From NCBI GenBank assembly GCA_037952775.1, contig JBANAY010000003.1, positions 2,418,001-2,482,000 of the forward strand: DNA of 64,000 nt, written 5' to 3'. This DNA comes from Clonostachys chloroleuca. Taxonomy: Eukaryota > Ascomycota > Sordariomycetes > Hypocreales > Bionectriaceae. Positions 15,286 to 27,779 of this stretch are shown piece after piece. A program made the position numbers and the translations under genes. How positions within the stretch are numbered: position 1 is the stretch's first letter; every line of letters begins with the position of its first letter. Under the pieces are notes generated by a model, which saw only the letters and a list, made by a program, of their open reading frames with translations, was not told the origin of the DNA and made no database searches.

Positions 15286-18200
15286 ATGGCGGCTTTGGAA
15301 CCCTCCGAGGATGCTATTTCCACAGTCATCGAGATAACTGAGCTGGATCCTGTGCAGGACCGGGATATGGTCAGGCAGGCGTTAAAGGTGCAGTGGGCAA
15401 CGTATCGAACCCGAGATAACTTTGGGCTAACGGGGGGAAACCGTGACAGAGTAACAACGGCGATGCTCAAACAGTCATTCTTAACTGGTACGAAGACCGT
15501 GATGGCGTACGTTTTGTCTTTGTCGCAGCATCTCTTCATGTTCCTCCATACTGATTTGTCCTGCAGTTTCGACAGAAGTATACCAATAAGTGGGACGAGT
15601 CAATGTTCCAGGCCGACAGAGATGGCTCGAATTATAATAATGGAATATGTGTGGTTCCTGGATGCTTTCTTGCTGGAATAACAACACTAACGCCGCACAG
15701 CTTTCCATATCGAATCCTCGAACCAAAACGACATTGTTTCAGGCGCAACTCCTCCTCCAGACGCCCACGGGCTAATTGCGCCGTCTCGCCCTCCATCAAG
15801 AACGAATAATAGGTCACCGTTAGCTAGGGTCGTAGATTGGACTACGGTCAACGCATCTGGTAGGCGTATTTGCCATCCCCGCCTCACCGAGCTCAGCTAA
15901 CTATGTCCCAGTGGGACCTCCAATTGCACACGACCAGGAGGATGAGAATTTGCAGCGGGCATTGCGAGAATCAGCACAAGAAGCCGGTATCAGTGTACCT
16001 GCCCAGGAGTCGGGCGTGATCAACGCCTCGGCCCCGGGCCCTTATTTCGGCCCTGCCAACCGGAACGACTATGACAACAACAACTGGGCAATGGTCCCCG
16101 CAACAAAACCAGAGGTTACTGTTCGCGACTACGTTCCTGGTCCATCGTCGAGGAAAAGAGTGGATGGCGCACCGGCCTTTCTGGTCCAGGGTGACACTTC
16201 TGTCAGCGAGCATCGTCTTGGTGGTCTTCTGACGATTCTTCATGAAATCCCGCTAGCCAGGAATTCCCTACTGGAAGCAGGCGGTGTTGCGGCATCATAC
16301 GGGCATAATAGCGAGTGGTGGCGAGGGCAGGAGATCCTTGCCCCGCATGTCCTTGCCCGGTTACAAGCTGGTGAGATTACCCTGGCCGACAAGTCGGAGA
16401 CGAGCCCCATCTTTGAAGAAGAAATCCATCGATTGATGGCATTCCTGGATTCAACTGATCGGAGCTATGGGACTGTCAGTGTACTCTTCAACTTGATTCC
16501 GTTCCCGGGTTTTGGACCCGAGAAACAGTTCTATGACCAGTTTGCGCAAAGGAACCCAGTAGCAGTCCAGCCGTTGTACTCAAAGGTCATTTTGAGCCAA
16601 GTTCAAGACGGAGAGGACCAAAACGAAGAGGTCTCATTTGGACTTCTCGAGGTGGAGCATGCGAAAAGCGAGTTTCAAAACATCAAGACCTTGTATGAAT
16701 CGATAGACCACATAATATGGGGAGATCTTCTCGCTTGGGGAGACCCCGCTGAGGGCACGAAGATTGCCTACTTCCGAGAAATGGGTGAAATCTTTGTTAT
16801 CAACATGACGGGGGACCTTCCTGATCCAAACAGCTTTGAGATCCCTGAGGTCTTTTACCCGGAGAGATGGCTTGAGAATCGCAAAGAAGATGCCTTGCGG
16901 ATGATGAAGTCGTGGGAACAAACGAAAAGGGCCATCAGCATCTTGGAAGCCGCCGAGCTGAGACTCTACGAAGTTCGGGACGAGGAAACTGGGATCATCC
17001 ATGATAGACGAGTCCTGGCAGAAAAAGCGACGGAGCAGTGGGAAGCATATCGGGAATATCTCGAAAGCCGCTCAAAATTCCGCACGGTGGCAGAATCAGG
17101 CTTCGACTCGCACAAGCATCCCGATTACCGTTCTGCTCCGCCCAAAATGACGGAGGAGGAGCAGAAGCAATATGAGAGAATAGGCGAGGTGATCAACTAT
17201 ACCAAGGGCCTCCTAACCGATGTTTCACAAAAAGTACAAGGTAACGAAACTTGTACCCTTGTCCTTCTTTTGTGTTATTTTCCAGGATGAATATCTGACC
17301 ACAAGATGTGTAGCACTACATGCCGAACTAGAGAAGATTCGAGCCAAGCAACGCATTCTTGGACGATTGCTTACTGACCCTAATGTACTTGGACGGGCCA
17401 AGCCAATGGCCTGTAATAAGTATCTACTCCGAGGAATTGCAACATCTCCAGATGTTGTTTATGTATGCAAAAGAGAACCAGAACAACTCATAGACCTTGA
17501 AGATGGCCCTCGGCCACGAGACCAGTGGTGGCGGCTCGCTTATGTGGCACATGATGTTGACGAACCCGTCAAGGCCGAGGTGAGTGTATCTTTTTACTGG
17601 TCACTTTAATATATATAAGTCCCTTGCTTACAAAAGTGTCATGGCAGAAACTTGACTTTGCACAAGTGAGCGTCCGTATATGGAAGGACAATGTGCCTCC
17701 TATGCTCGTCTATGCTACAGAGATGGCTGTCGACACCCCCATTGACCCCCTTCCTGAGGCCCTCGAGCGGTTTGTGAAGGCTGAGAATAAGGTGTTTGCC
17801 CAAGAGCTAAGCCGCGAAGAACGGGAGGCTCGCGAAGAGATTAATCCTGGGTCGATCGATGCAATGGCCTCGCCTTCTAAGAGAAAACATCGTTCAGACA
17901 GTCCCGATTCTATGCTCAGCAACCGGGCATCGCTAGGTAGCGATGATAATGACTTCTTCGACCGCCCCTTTGAGGACAGTGGTTTTGAGGATCATGGTTT
18001 CGAGGACCACGACCCTAGTCCCGCAGTTGAGATGGCGCCAATGGTACAGATGTCGCCAACTAAAGCCGGGTATTCCGTGCGATCTTCCGATATAGCAGGA
18101 TTTGGAGAAGGCACAAAGATGCCCCCGCCGCTGCCAGATCGGCCTCCAATCCCCCCAAAACCTGCGTCTTTATCCTCGAAGCCTCATGTCCAAGGAGCTC

Positions 18201-18361
18201 CTTCGCCATCTGAGCCACCTCCATACAGCGAAACGGATACGGCCCCATTGCCCGAAATGCAAGAGCTGGCGAGGCCGCCTACATTCATCTCATCCAATGG
18301 CATTTCGAACAAAGCTGGAACGACAGTCTCGGACATGTCGATTCCCGATCATCATGAGTAG
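15286..18361 (+). CDS. UIM-containing protein, USP25/28-like, probably without DUB activity
   Basis: This is a large cytosolic or nuclear protein conserved in filamentous fungi and expected to bind ubiquitin. Six exons join in phase: 15286-15510, 15567-15648, 15701-15859, 15912-17233, 17286-17579 and 17648-18361, giving 931 residues. Residues 1-60 are helical and UBA-like in character. A UIM is clear at about 165-178 (EDENLQRALRESAQE, with the key Ala172 and Ser176). A segment that aligns by eye with the start of a USP domain follows (GAPAFLVQG then LGGLLTILHEIPLARNSLL), but the GNTCW-type box with the catalytic Cys is absent. The C-terminus is Pro/Ser-rich with repeated GFEDHD-like units and polyproline. 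Donors at 15511 (GTTTTG) and 17234 (GTACAA) are weak, so those borders are the least certain. The USP relationship is inference. Confidence 0.75.
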
Positions 18362-19672
18362 TTGGCTACCCACTTTTATCAAGCTGGGGAATTGTCGAAT
18401 CGTTCTACACATGTTTTATACTAGGAGCAATGATGATGAACTTTGCTAGAAATCACAAACTAGCGTCATTGAAGAATTGACTTTCATGAGCATTGCGTTG
18501 ATTTGAAAGCGGTTGGTCATAGCATAAGAGTTTATTCTAAATCGAGCGGACTATGGTCAAGGTACTTAGTAGTTGATAGTATCCTAATCTGCGCCCCGCA
18601 CAACTTGGTCTTTGTCTGTATCAATTAGTGAAGCCCTTTGAATGTAATGTTGATTCTTCTCTCCTTGCTAGAAGACGGGCAATTACCATTGCGTCGGAAG
18701 ATAATGCCAGAACAGCCAATCATGGTTGTTCACGCATGGAAGCTTCTGGAAGGTTCCATGCCCAGAATTGAGTTGACAAATCGCAGAAGGAATGGGGAAG
18801 AAGGAACTTGAATGCGCTAAGTGCTATCGTGTACATCCAGGTACATTTTGGCCACTATTAGACGAACTATAGCGGCAATATGGCGCAGTCCGATCTCTGG
18901 GAATCGTTACTACTTTCCGTGGGATTTTCATTCTCAAAACCGACTATCGGCACCCGCTCTGGGATTCTGCATGGTTGTACAATACCCCGCTAAGCAGCAC
19001 TGGAGCCGTCGCCGTCAATGCGTCATGGCGAATTTCAGTTGGCCACAGCACGGCAATATGCAGAATCTGAGCGGCGCTGAACCGTTTGTGATACATTGAG
19101 AGTTGCAACATGCACGCGGCCATCCTTGTAGTGTCTGAGAATTGGCATAATCGTAGATCAGCTTCCAGAGAGAGAGGTCACGCATGGTGTCTCAACCACT
19201 AGCTCCTACGAGCTTCTCCGATTTACCTTCCAAGAGATACGACTATAACTGCGCGCGTGCTCATCCGCCGAAACTTCCCCCTGCCTCCATCGTACTGCCT
19301 TGTATCGCCAGTGGGCCGCTGCTTCTTTTGAGCTACGTCACTATCGCCGAATCTTCCACAAGGTCCTGTTGGGCCCACTTTACCGGGACCCGACGAATGC
19401 TCTCAGGCCACTGGCGAGTGCCCATCAAGAACAAACACTCGAGGCTGGGCCTGCTTCTCGAACCTGAACTTGTTCTCTATTTTTTCTCTCTACCCATCTT
19501 CCTTCTCTGCGTATTTATTATCCTCTACTGTGCCTTCCGTGCTCGAACGAACTGCACTTGCATGATTCGTTTTCGCATTTCTTTCCTTTCTCCTTACCAC
19601 CCTCACTCTACCATCCCTCTACCCACCCCTCCACCCCCCACTTGAGCTCAGGTCTCAACCGAATTCCTCACA
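18362..19672. other. Intergenic region upstream of the Hsp40 gene
   Basis: No gene is supported. The region contains a perfect four-unit heat-shock element at 18739 (listed separately) and a two-unit TTCTCGAA at 19455-19462. A pyrimidine-rich block from about 19480 to 19640 probably forms the leader of the Hsp40 gene. Confidence 0.6.
18739..18756. promoter_or_regulatory. Four-unit heat-shock element
   Basis: The 18 bases read GAA-gc-TTC-tg-GAA-gg-TTC, four alternating inverted nGAAn units with exact 2-base spacing, the ideal site for trimeric Hsf1. It lies about 0.93 kb upstream of the Sis1/Psi1-type Hsp40 start codon and 0.38 kb downstream of the previous stop. The distance is long, but the leader of the Hsp40 gene may also be long. 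Confidence 0.55.
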
Positions 19673-20943
19673 ATGGTGAAAGAGACGAAGCTCTACGACG
19701 CCCTGGGCGTCAAGCCCGATGCTACCCAAGACGAAATTAAGAAGGGCTACAGGTATGTAAATTGCATCTCATTTAATTAATCCCCCTCAGTCGGACGTAG
19801 GATCCGATTCTAGTATTCGCTTATGGCAACGTTTTGCTGACATGCAACTGTGTCCAGAAAATCAGCTCTGAAGTTCCACCCCGATAAGAACAAGGACAAC
19901 CCGAAGGCAGAGGAGAAGTTCAAGGAAGCCTCGCAAGCCTACGAAATCCTTTCCGATCCCGAGAAGCGACAAGTCTACGATCAGTATGGTCTTGAATTCC
20001 TCCTTCGAGGTGGCGCCGCAGCGCCCGAAGGTGAAAACCCCTTCGCCGGTGGTGGCGGTGTGCCTCCTGAGTTCCAAGGTTTCGACTTCAGTGGAATGCC
20101 CGGCGGAGGTGGCGCTCGATCATTCCACTTCAGTACCAACGGCGGTGGTCCCGGAGGTGCTGGGGGTTTCAACTTTGGCCAGGCCAATGATATCTTCGAG
20201 CAGTTCATGCGTATGAATGGCGGCGGCGGCGACACTGGGATGGAGGATGCTTTCTCCTCCTTCCCTGGCGGTGCTGGAGGCCGTCACACTCCCCGCACAA
20301 AGTCAGGCGGCTTCGGCCGTGAACCTCGCAGGCATTCGTCAAACCCAGAGGTTTTGTCGGTCGAGCGACCCCTGCCGTTAACTCTCGAGGAGCTCTTCCA
20401 CGGTACTAAGAAGCGAATGAAGGTTACATCCAAGACATACGATGCTTCAGGGAAGCAAATTGTTAAAGACAAGATTCTTGATGTCCCTGTTAAGGCCGGA
20501 ATCAAGAAGGGCTCCAAAATCATGTATAAGGGCGTAGGTGACCAGATCGAAGGAGGTCGCCAGGATATGCACTTTGTCATCCAAGAGGTATGTTAACCTA
20601 CCAAATCTAGCGGATATTTGGTTGGAACGTTTTGCTAACTTTGACACAGAAACCACACCCACTGTACACCCGCGAGGACAACGATATTGTCCATGTGATC
20701 ACTCTCGATCTCAAGGAAGCTCTGACCGGGTGGAAGCGAACTGTCACAACCATCGATGGCAGGCAGATCAACCTGGACAAGGCCGGACCCACCCAACCTG
20801 GCAGCGAGGAGCGTTTCCCACACCAAGGCATGCCCATCTCGAAGCACGAGGGACAGCGCGGCGATTTTGTCATCCGAATCAAGGTCAACTTCCCATCAAG
20901 TCTAACGGCAGCCCAAAAGCAGAAGCTTCGCGAGATTCTATAA
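19673..20943 (+). CDS. psi1: Class B J-protein, Sis1/Psi1-type Hsp40
   Basis: This is a co-chaperone of cytosolic and nuclear Hsp70. Sis1 in yeast acts in translation initiation, disaggregation and prion propagation. Three exons (19673-19752, 19858-20587, 20650-20943) join in phase to 367 residues, the usual length. The J domain (about 1-70) begins [17 protein letters not shown] and contains the HPD motif ([10 protein letters not shown]). A Gly/Phe-rich region runs from about 75 to 170 ([20 protein letters not shown]). Two beta-sandwich substrate-binding domains follow (about 190-360). There are no CxxCxGxG zinc-finger repeats, which places it in class B (Sis1), not class A (Ydj1). An ideal heat-shock element stands upstream. 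Confidence 0.94.
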
Positions 20944-23567
20944 TCGGATCGTGCGTCGAAACAGCCAAGGAAAGACACACAAGTCATACGAACTGAAGCG
21001 GTTGCAGAATAATTTGGGCTGCTAATCGGAATGTTCTTAAAATAAGCGACGAAGCGAATTGCGTTGGAGACTGTTTGATCTTGATATTCTTTAATTTTTA
21101 TTGAGCATTGATGAATGATACATTGGGAATACGGTGTTTGGGCGTTGGACAGTTTGAGCCCTATGTTATGTTATGTCAAGCCTGGGAACTGGTTCCTGGG
21201 ACGAGAGCAAGAACTGGATGAGTATCATGAATGATGGGGTTGTTGGCGTGTTAATTTCAGGCTTCGTCATCTAGATGCCATCCAGGACTACATGGCGTAG
21301 AAAGAATAATAAAAAAGTAAAGCTAAATCTGATGCCTGGCCCCTTCGTGACTGAAAAAGATATAAATAACAAGAAGTGTATAGAAAGCGCAAGCATTTCA
21401 TTTAAATATCAAGATAATAGTAAAAATACCACCTCTACCCTCAGTGATAACCAAACAAGGCCAGGATAAGCCAGACTCCTGAAACTAGATCCACGTGTAG
21501 ATGCATTCATGTTATATTAAGTTTTTTTGGGCCTCCGTATATAAGGAAATGATCTCCCGGGATCAAACTACACACATGATTGTGATACGCAAAGATGTAT
21601 GGAAGTGTTGTCAAAGGAGTGAGTATCGATTAAGGCTCAACCGGGATTCTAGACCAGATTCAGGGCTAGATTTCAGCGGGGCCGTGACCCCGTAGCCAAC
21701 AGGTGCAATCTAGTTAGGATGTGGTACATGATTTGTAGTAATAGATACTAAGCATTTGGAAAAGAGATCTTGAGGCTGGCGAGAGATTTTCCTAAGCGGA
21801 CGGACGTCTGGACTATGTGATGGCTAAGAACGAGCACTTTCGCCTTACCCTAAGGCGAATATGCAGGATTGATGTCAGGCTGTATTCTAATATTACGTTT
21901 ACCCAATTTCATTATCACATATTTTAGCTAAACTGCCTCAACTGGGACATCAGTTGCTCACAGGCCGGCCGTCGTACCAAATACGATCCCTTCCAGGCTT
22001 GGGGTGTGGAAAAAGGCCGATGTTATGTGGTCGCATCAAGAATGATGCCGCGAAATTGCTCATATACACCAGAGCAGCCACTTGGTTGCATCATAAGAGG
22101 GAATGAGTTCTATGACGAAGCATGGCATAAGTAATGTGACCCTACCTACCCCTTACTTTGTGGTGAGGAGATGCGATCTATAACCCCCTGTGTGAAGGAG
22201 GGGAGCATTCGGGTCCAGCGAGAACTTGGGTACATGTGAGTACTCCGCGTTTGATACCATAGTGCATGATGACTTCTGCCACTTTCTGCCTCACCGACTT
22301 CGAGTATGATATGGCAGAGACCTCGCGAATGGCTCCGTCGAATCATGATTGCACGCGGCCACACCAGGTGACATGTCTTGCAGATGGTCTGGGAAGCTTA
22401 GGGTATATGTCTCAGAGGGATAATGGCGGCGGAGAAGCGGCCGATTCACCAAATTCCCGCACAACTCTCGTTAGAATCCATATGGACTTTTCAAGAAGCA
22501 CATGTCTGCGTGCAAGGAACAGAGAAGGAAGAAGAACACAGCCGATCGTGCGATCCACTGGACCGATGACACCGAGAGCCTGTGTGACAGGGGCCAAGGC
22601 CGCCTAGCCTCGGGTCGGCTCCCGCTAACAGCCCTGAAAGGGGCAGAGGCGGAGATAATTTAGGGGCAAGTCGGGCCTGTACCCCCCGAGAGGAGCATTT
22701 GGCTCAGTGGCCAACCTTGTGCTGGAGATTACCTAGCAACGAAGCGACGGAAGAATCCAATTGTTGGTCCTCTCCATGCACGAAGGAACGCTAAGTCAAG
22801 GTCGAGAGTTTCCGTGCTGCTTGCCTGCTTGCTCCCATTCTAGTCCACACTTCTTACCTCTGCTGCAGCCAAATCCAAACATGGACATAGGGCGCATATC
22901 GGATGGTGTGGCTCCCCAGTCCATTCGACACACATCATTATAATTGAGGTCTGGAGGGAATAAGAACCTCAATAAGAGACCTGTCACTTGGGCCTCGTTG
23001 ACGGGGGCAGGGAAAACTCGTGGTCTGGACAAGGCGACTGAGACTGAACCAGCCGGCCAGGCATCGCTGCCATTGAGGGTTTTTCGCCCGCTTCTCGGTT
23101 ATACATGACTGGAAAAGGAGTAAAGGCCCGAAGATGTTTTGCTTTCATGTGGTAAAGTAAGTTATAAGCAAGTACCAACGACCGTACGGAGCCGTACGGA
23201 CAAACTGGTACTCTTACTACGTGACATCTCCTTCTCTCCCCTCCTTCGCTCCTCCCCTCGTTTAGCCCCTCCCCCTCTCCGGAGGACATTACGTCGTTTT
23301 GCAGGACAGTTCCCACTTCCCACCCACTTGGTCTCCAAGCTTTCCCAAGCTAAACATCTGTTATATGTAGCTTGACACCTCCATTGTGCATATCCTCGAC
23401 CTTCGCAAGTAACCCAAATTTCCCTAGCAACCTTTGGTTGGCTTTCTCGCTTCCTGTCTGCTCCGTGCCTCTCTCCTCCGCTCGATCCTTTGTCATTGAC
23501 CTCTAAGCTCCCTGCCAGCTCTATACCCAGCATACCTTTAGAAGCTTACTGAATAGAAATAATCAAG
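20944..23567. other. 2.6-kb intergenic region, no gene seen
   Basis: Short open frames only, none with protein-like composition, splice support or a recognisable domain. No tRNA or repeat was recognised. The last 350 bases are pyrimidine-rich (CTCC/CTTC blocks), as expected of the promoter of the HAD gene. Confidence 0.5.
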
Positions 23568-24399
23568 ATGGCCAAGGTCAGTCCCAAAGCTGCCCTATCA
23601 CCTGGAGCCAAATCCGGCCCATGCAGTCTAGCTCGTTCCTCAAAACGCTGATCATCTGCAACCCGTGTAGATCACCACTCTGCTCTTCGACTGCGACAAC
23701 ACCCTCGTCCTGTCCGAGGAGCTCGCCTTCGAGGCTTGCGCTGGTCTTATTAACACAATCTGCGAGGAGCGCGGCGTCGAGGCCCGCTTCAGCGGCGAGA
23801 CGCTGATCAAGGAGTTCGTCGGCCAGAACTTCCGCGGCATGCTCACCACCCTGCAGAGCAAGTACAGCATCGAGATCGCGCCCGCCGACATGGAGAAGTA
23901 CGTCCTCATGGAGGAGGACGCCGTCATCGCCAAGCTCAAGGAGTCCCTGCGACCCTGCCCCGGAGTAGACGAGCAGCTGGAGCGGCTCGAGGCTTCGGGA
24001 AAATACCTCCTCTCTGTCGTCTCGTCGTCGGCCCTGCGCCGCGTGCGGGCGTCGATCGAGAAGGTCGGGCAGGACAAATTCTTCAAGGGCGACGTCGTCT
24101 TTTCCGCCGCCACCAGCCTGGAGAAGCCGACCAGCAAGCCCGACCCGGCCATCTACCTCCACGCGCTGAAGAAGCTCGGCAGAGCCGCCGAGGAGACGGT
24201 CGCCATCGAGGACAGCAAGAGCGGCACCCTGAGCGGGACACGCGCGGGCATCAAGGTTGTCGGGTACGTCGGCCCCTACGCCGACGACAAGAAGGCCGAG
24301 ATGGAGCAGGTGCTGAGGGATGCCGGTGCGGTCATCGTCATGAAGGATTGGTCCGAGTTCCCGTCTGTTCTGGAGAAGATCGAGGCCGGTAGCGTTTAG
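23568..24399 (+). CDS. HAD-superfamily hydrolase (phosphoglycolate phosphatase-like)
   Basis: A probable small-molecule phosphatase of the haloacid dehalogenase superfamily; substrate unknown. The model is a 9-base first exon (23568-23576, Met-Ala-Lys), a 94-base intron and exon 2 (23671-24399), giving 245 residues. Motif I is LLFDCDNTLV at residues 7-16, with the nucleophile Asp10 and acid/base Asp12. An alpha-helical cap (about 18-90) follows, then motif II around SVVSSSALRRV with its Ser, motif III at KPTSKPDP with its Lys, and motif IV at VAIEDSKSG with the Mg2+-binding acid. This layout matches the phosphoglycolate phosphatase/beta-phosphoglucomutase-like subgroup. The coding sequence is strongly GC3-biased. 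It converges on RIT1, the stop codons lying about 125 bases apart. Confidence 0.88.
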
Positions 24400-24522
24400 A
24401 GGAATTGTCCCTCATATTTAGATTTGGGAGTTAGACTTGTCGAGAGCTTAACGTTGATGACCTGATGTAGTAATGCAAAGAACATGTTTTTGGCTACCGA
24501 GACACGCTCATGCATAGCCCGC

Positions 24523-26071
24523 TCATTTTCGCCAGTCCATGAGAAAGCTGTTAACGCTTTGAAGTGTTGTCCTGCTAGGGTTAGCAGCAGGGAAGGCGGT
24601 CATGATGCGACCCAGCCGTGTCTTGACCAGTGTCTTGGTGAATGATACACTCTGATCCGGGATGCGGAACTTGTTGTCATCTGTGAACAGATAACAATTG
24701 ATAGCGAGGGCAGTGCCTACTGAGATGTTTTTCCCAGATTCGCAGCCGATGACGATCTGGGTCGGCGCCGTGCTAGGCGCACTGAAACACTTGGCAGCGA
24801 AATCGCAGATGTCGGGCAGGGCGAGGCGCAGGTTCTTGCTGGCGTTCTTGTTCCTTCCCACGCCGACCTCCATCCTCCGCGGGGACTTGACCCATGTGTC
24901 CCTAGGGGTCGTCTCCGAGGTGAGGGCGATGTGCCACTCGTCCGCCGCCGCAGCCGGCTCCTGCGAACTTAAAGGCAGCGGAGAGACGGAAATTTGCGGG
25001 AGGAGGCGATTCCTGCGGTCATTTTCGCCGCCCCAAGCTTCCTCGTCCGCCTTGTGCTGCGCTACCAGCCTGGCGATGAGGTCCGGCAGCTCGGCCTCGG
25101 GGGCCTCGAGGAGCTCGGCGGCGTTGTGCCAGAACACCGGCGGGGTGAGGCCGTGTGCCCAGTTCTCCGTGTCGTCGGCGGCGCCCTGGATGTACCCCCC
25201 TTCGTCCACCTCGCTGCCGACCACCCTCCGGCTGGCGGTGCAGCAGACGACGGGTCTGAAGTCGTCGAAGATCTGGCCGTCCAGGTCCTCGAGAGATGAG
25301 TCCTGGGTGATCCACAGCGGGCGGAGGGGCTTTGTGAGGCCTGTGGGGAGGGCAAGCTTGAGGTCGTGGAGGGAGGAGAGGAATTGGGGGATGAGGGCGG
25401 AGATCTGGGCGTGGGTTGTGGCCGGGAGGGAAGGGGGAGGAAAAGCCGGTGGGAGTTGGGGTTGGATGGGAGGAGGGCGAGGTTGAGGACGTTGCACCAG
25501 ACGGGGATGGTGGTGGAGAGAGCATCAGGCATGCCTGGGTCGTTCGTCAGTTTGATATAGATACCCTCTGAGAAGTATTGGATAGAGTATGTTTTATACT
25601 TACGTTTGCCTCGGCGGGTAGAGTCGACGATGATGATTCTATATGTGTCAGTCCGCTGTTCACTTTTTTCATTTCGGCATCACGGCTGATATTTTTTGGA
25701 ACTATGGTGAGCGTAGAAAGGATCATAGAGTTGAATTACCCGTCGTTCTTCTCGATCATGTCAATGAGATGGAGATTCAGCCTCCTCGTGCTGAACTTCC
25801 AAGCTCGCTCATGACCATCCGTGCTCTTGAAGTACGCACTCCCGTCCTTGCGCTCTGGCGGGACGTACCAGCTGCCGCATCGCTCGTTGGCGACAAGAGG
25901 TCTAATTTTGAACGCTTCAGTCACACGGGCCACAAATTTGGCATCGGCCTCGATCGAGGTGAGGCGATTGTGGATAGAGAGCGTGCTGCGCTTCAAAGAC
26001 GCCAGAAGGTGGGAGATGGACGGCTGCTCCGAGGTGGGAAATATGAGCTCGGAGTAGTGCGGGTTGGACAT
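24523..26071 (-). CDS. rit1: Initiator tRNA phosphoribosyltransferase Rit1, frameshifted
   Basis: Rit1 adds a 2'-O-ribosyl phosphate to A64 of initiator tRNA-Met, which keeps it out of elongation. Three minus-strand exons are seen: 25740-26071, a 35-base exon 25604-25638, and 24523-25534. The N-terminal part (start MSNPHYSELIF) includes RPLVANERCGSWYVPP. The small exon supplies IIIVDSTRRGK, and exon 3 begins with PDALSTTIPVWCNVLN. The C-terminal part contains HAQISALIPQF, DDFRPVVCCTASR and the phosphatase-like segment IVIGCESGKNISVG. The frame breaks inside a run of five G on the plus strand (25433-25437). One added base restores the family alignment and gives 459 residues. Everything else is intact, so a sequence error is more likely than a true pseudogene. 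Identity is secure; integrity is uncertain. Confidence 0.85.
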
Positions 26072-26431
26072 TTTCAGAGCTGGATTGCTTGGTCTGGCGA
26101 AATTACTTGCACAGAGGGCCTGGTGATATAGAACTTGTCCTGGACTGCTGCTGGGTTTTTCTGTTGGTGTAGCGCAATTTGCGAATGCAGAGTTTACATG
26201 TGTGATCCATGATAGTTCGTAGGATCCACATCAGAATCAACACCCAAAGCATTTTCATAGGATCGAAAGGTAGAAACTGGAAGTTATACAGACGGATTGC
26301 TCATTTTCATCTTATTCTTTACTTAATTTATATTTTTATCCAAGGTAGGTTGATTACAGTATCCTTTTGCCTGCACAACCCGTTTTCAATCCTATTCTTT
26401 CAGATTCCTCAATTAAAATATATAGCCAGAT
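26072..26431. other. Short intergenic region between rit1 and the oxidoreductase gene
   Basis: No gene is seen. It combines the rit1 promoter with the 3' flank of the oxidoreductase gene; the middle is AT-rich. Confidence 0.5.
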
Positions 26432-27779
26432 TTATACCAGAGTCCAGATATCGCCCTCGATCTTGATGCCCACCTCCCGCTTCTCGTCAATGCTTCGTCG
26501 TCCGGCCTCCAGAATGGCCGTCGTGGCAAGTGTGTTCTTGAGGGTGGGCAGACCCTTGGCATCGAGATCGTCGAGCGTCGCGGTCTTGTCGTTGATGGCC
26601 CGGCAGCCGTCAATGAACTTCTCAATCGAGATGTAGCCGTAGCCGGTCTGGCCGTTGAAGTTGCCGTCCTCATCGGGGGCGTACCGCATGTAGAAGGGGT
26701 TCAGCCACTGAAGCTGACCGACCGAATCATCGGCAATGTCGTAGCCGCGCTTGGCCTGGTCTACGCGGACCTCACCATTGGCGGCGAGGTAGTGGAAGTA
26801 TTGGTTGGTGTGCACACCGGCGCGCTGGGGGGCGGTCCAGGAGGCTGTGTAGACGCCGATGGCGCGCTTGCTGGGTGCGTCCTTGCGCTCCCAGGTGACG
26901 AGGAGGGAGATGGTGTCCTCGGTCTCGTCGACGCAGCCGAGGTCGGTGGCGACGCCCTTGGAGGACGAGGCGGAGACCTTGACGGGGACGTAGCCGCGGT
27001 CCTGGACCATGGAGTCGCAGATGTCGATGTGGTGGCTGTTGAGGTAGTAGGAAATGTCGGACTCCCTACCGGCCCAGGACTTGAAGGTCTCCAGCTGGTA
27101 CTTGGGCTGGGACATGTAGCTGTAGAAGTAGTTGAAGTCGCCGAGAGTGCGGGCCTTGAAGCGGGCATCTGAGTAGGCAGGGTCGAAGCGCTTGTGGTGC
27201 TCGATGAAGATGTAGACGTTCTTCTCGCGGGCCTTGGCGATCAGGTCCTGGTGGTGGGCAAGCTCCTTGACGGCAGGCTTTGTGAGAAGAACGTGGATGC
27301 CGCGCTCAATGGCGTAAAGAGCAATTGGGTAGTGGCTCGGGTCTGGGGTGAAGACGGTGATGGCGTCTCCGGGCTTGAGCAGGTCGATTGCGGCCTTGTA
27401 GGCATCAGGGTCCTTGGTGTCATTGGCGGGATAGGACTCAAAAGAGGTATCGAGGCCGTTGTATGCCTGTGTGATATTCTTATGGAGGTGTTCACCTGAG
27501 AGACAAGCTTGTTAACCCACCAGTTCCTCTCTGATCCAGTGTGCGTTCTCTGCGCCGGGGGCCGGTTCTCATTCTCTCCAATCCAGACTTACGGATAGCG
27601 GGAAACTTGGTGCCGTTGACACCCACCATGCTCAGGTTGCTGACCTTGCCGCGTCGGCGCAGGTCAAAGAGGGTGAGGCCAACAACGCCGACCTTCTTGT
27701 CTGAGCCAGAGGCGCCGGTACCCACGAATCCCGTGGTGTACTCGCCAGTGCCGACCATGAGCACGCTTGGAGGAGCCAT
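26432..27779 (-). CDS. Gfo/Idh/MocA-family NAD(P)-dependent oxidoreductase
   Basis: Enzymes of this family oxidise or reduce sugars, inositols and related polyols with NAD(P). Two minus-strand exons, 27593-27779 and 26432-27495, join in phase and give 416 residues. The Rossmann domain starts [14 protein letters not shown], continues with the nucleotide-binding fold, and reaches a TKPAVKE segment where the family usually has EKP. The C-terminal alpha/beta domain holds [21 protein letters not shown] and [11 protein letters not shown]. Exon 1 has an insertion (about residues 15-60) compared with bacterial members. The substrate cannot be read from the sequence. A DapA-type aldolase gene lies 2.4 kb away in divergent orientation, which suggests, without proving, a shared catabolic role. 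No signal peptide is seen, so a cytosolic location is likely. Confidence 0.88.

Noticed and set aside
24698..25486. A 262-codon plus-strand frame opposite RIT1
   Set aside because: It is antisense to conserved RIT1 sequence, Ser/Arg/Gly-rich, and arises from high GC3.
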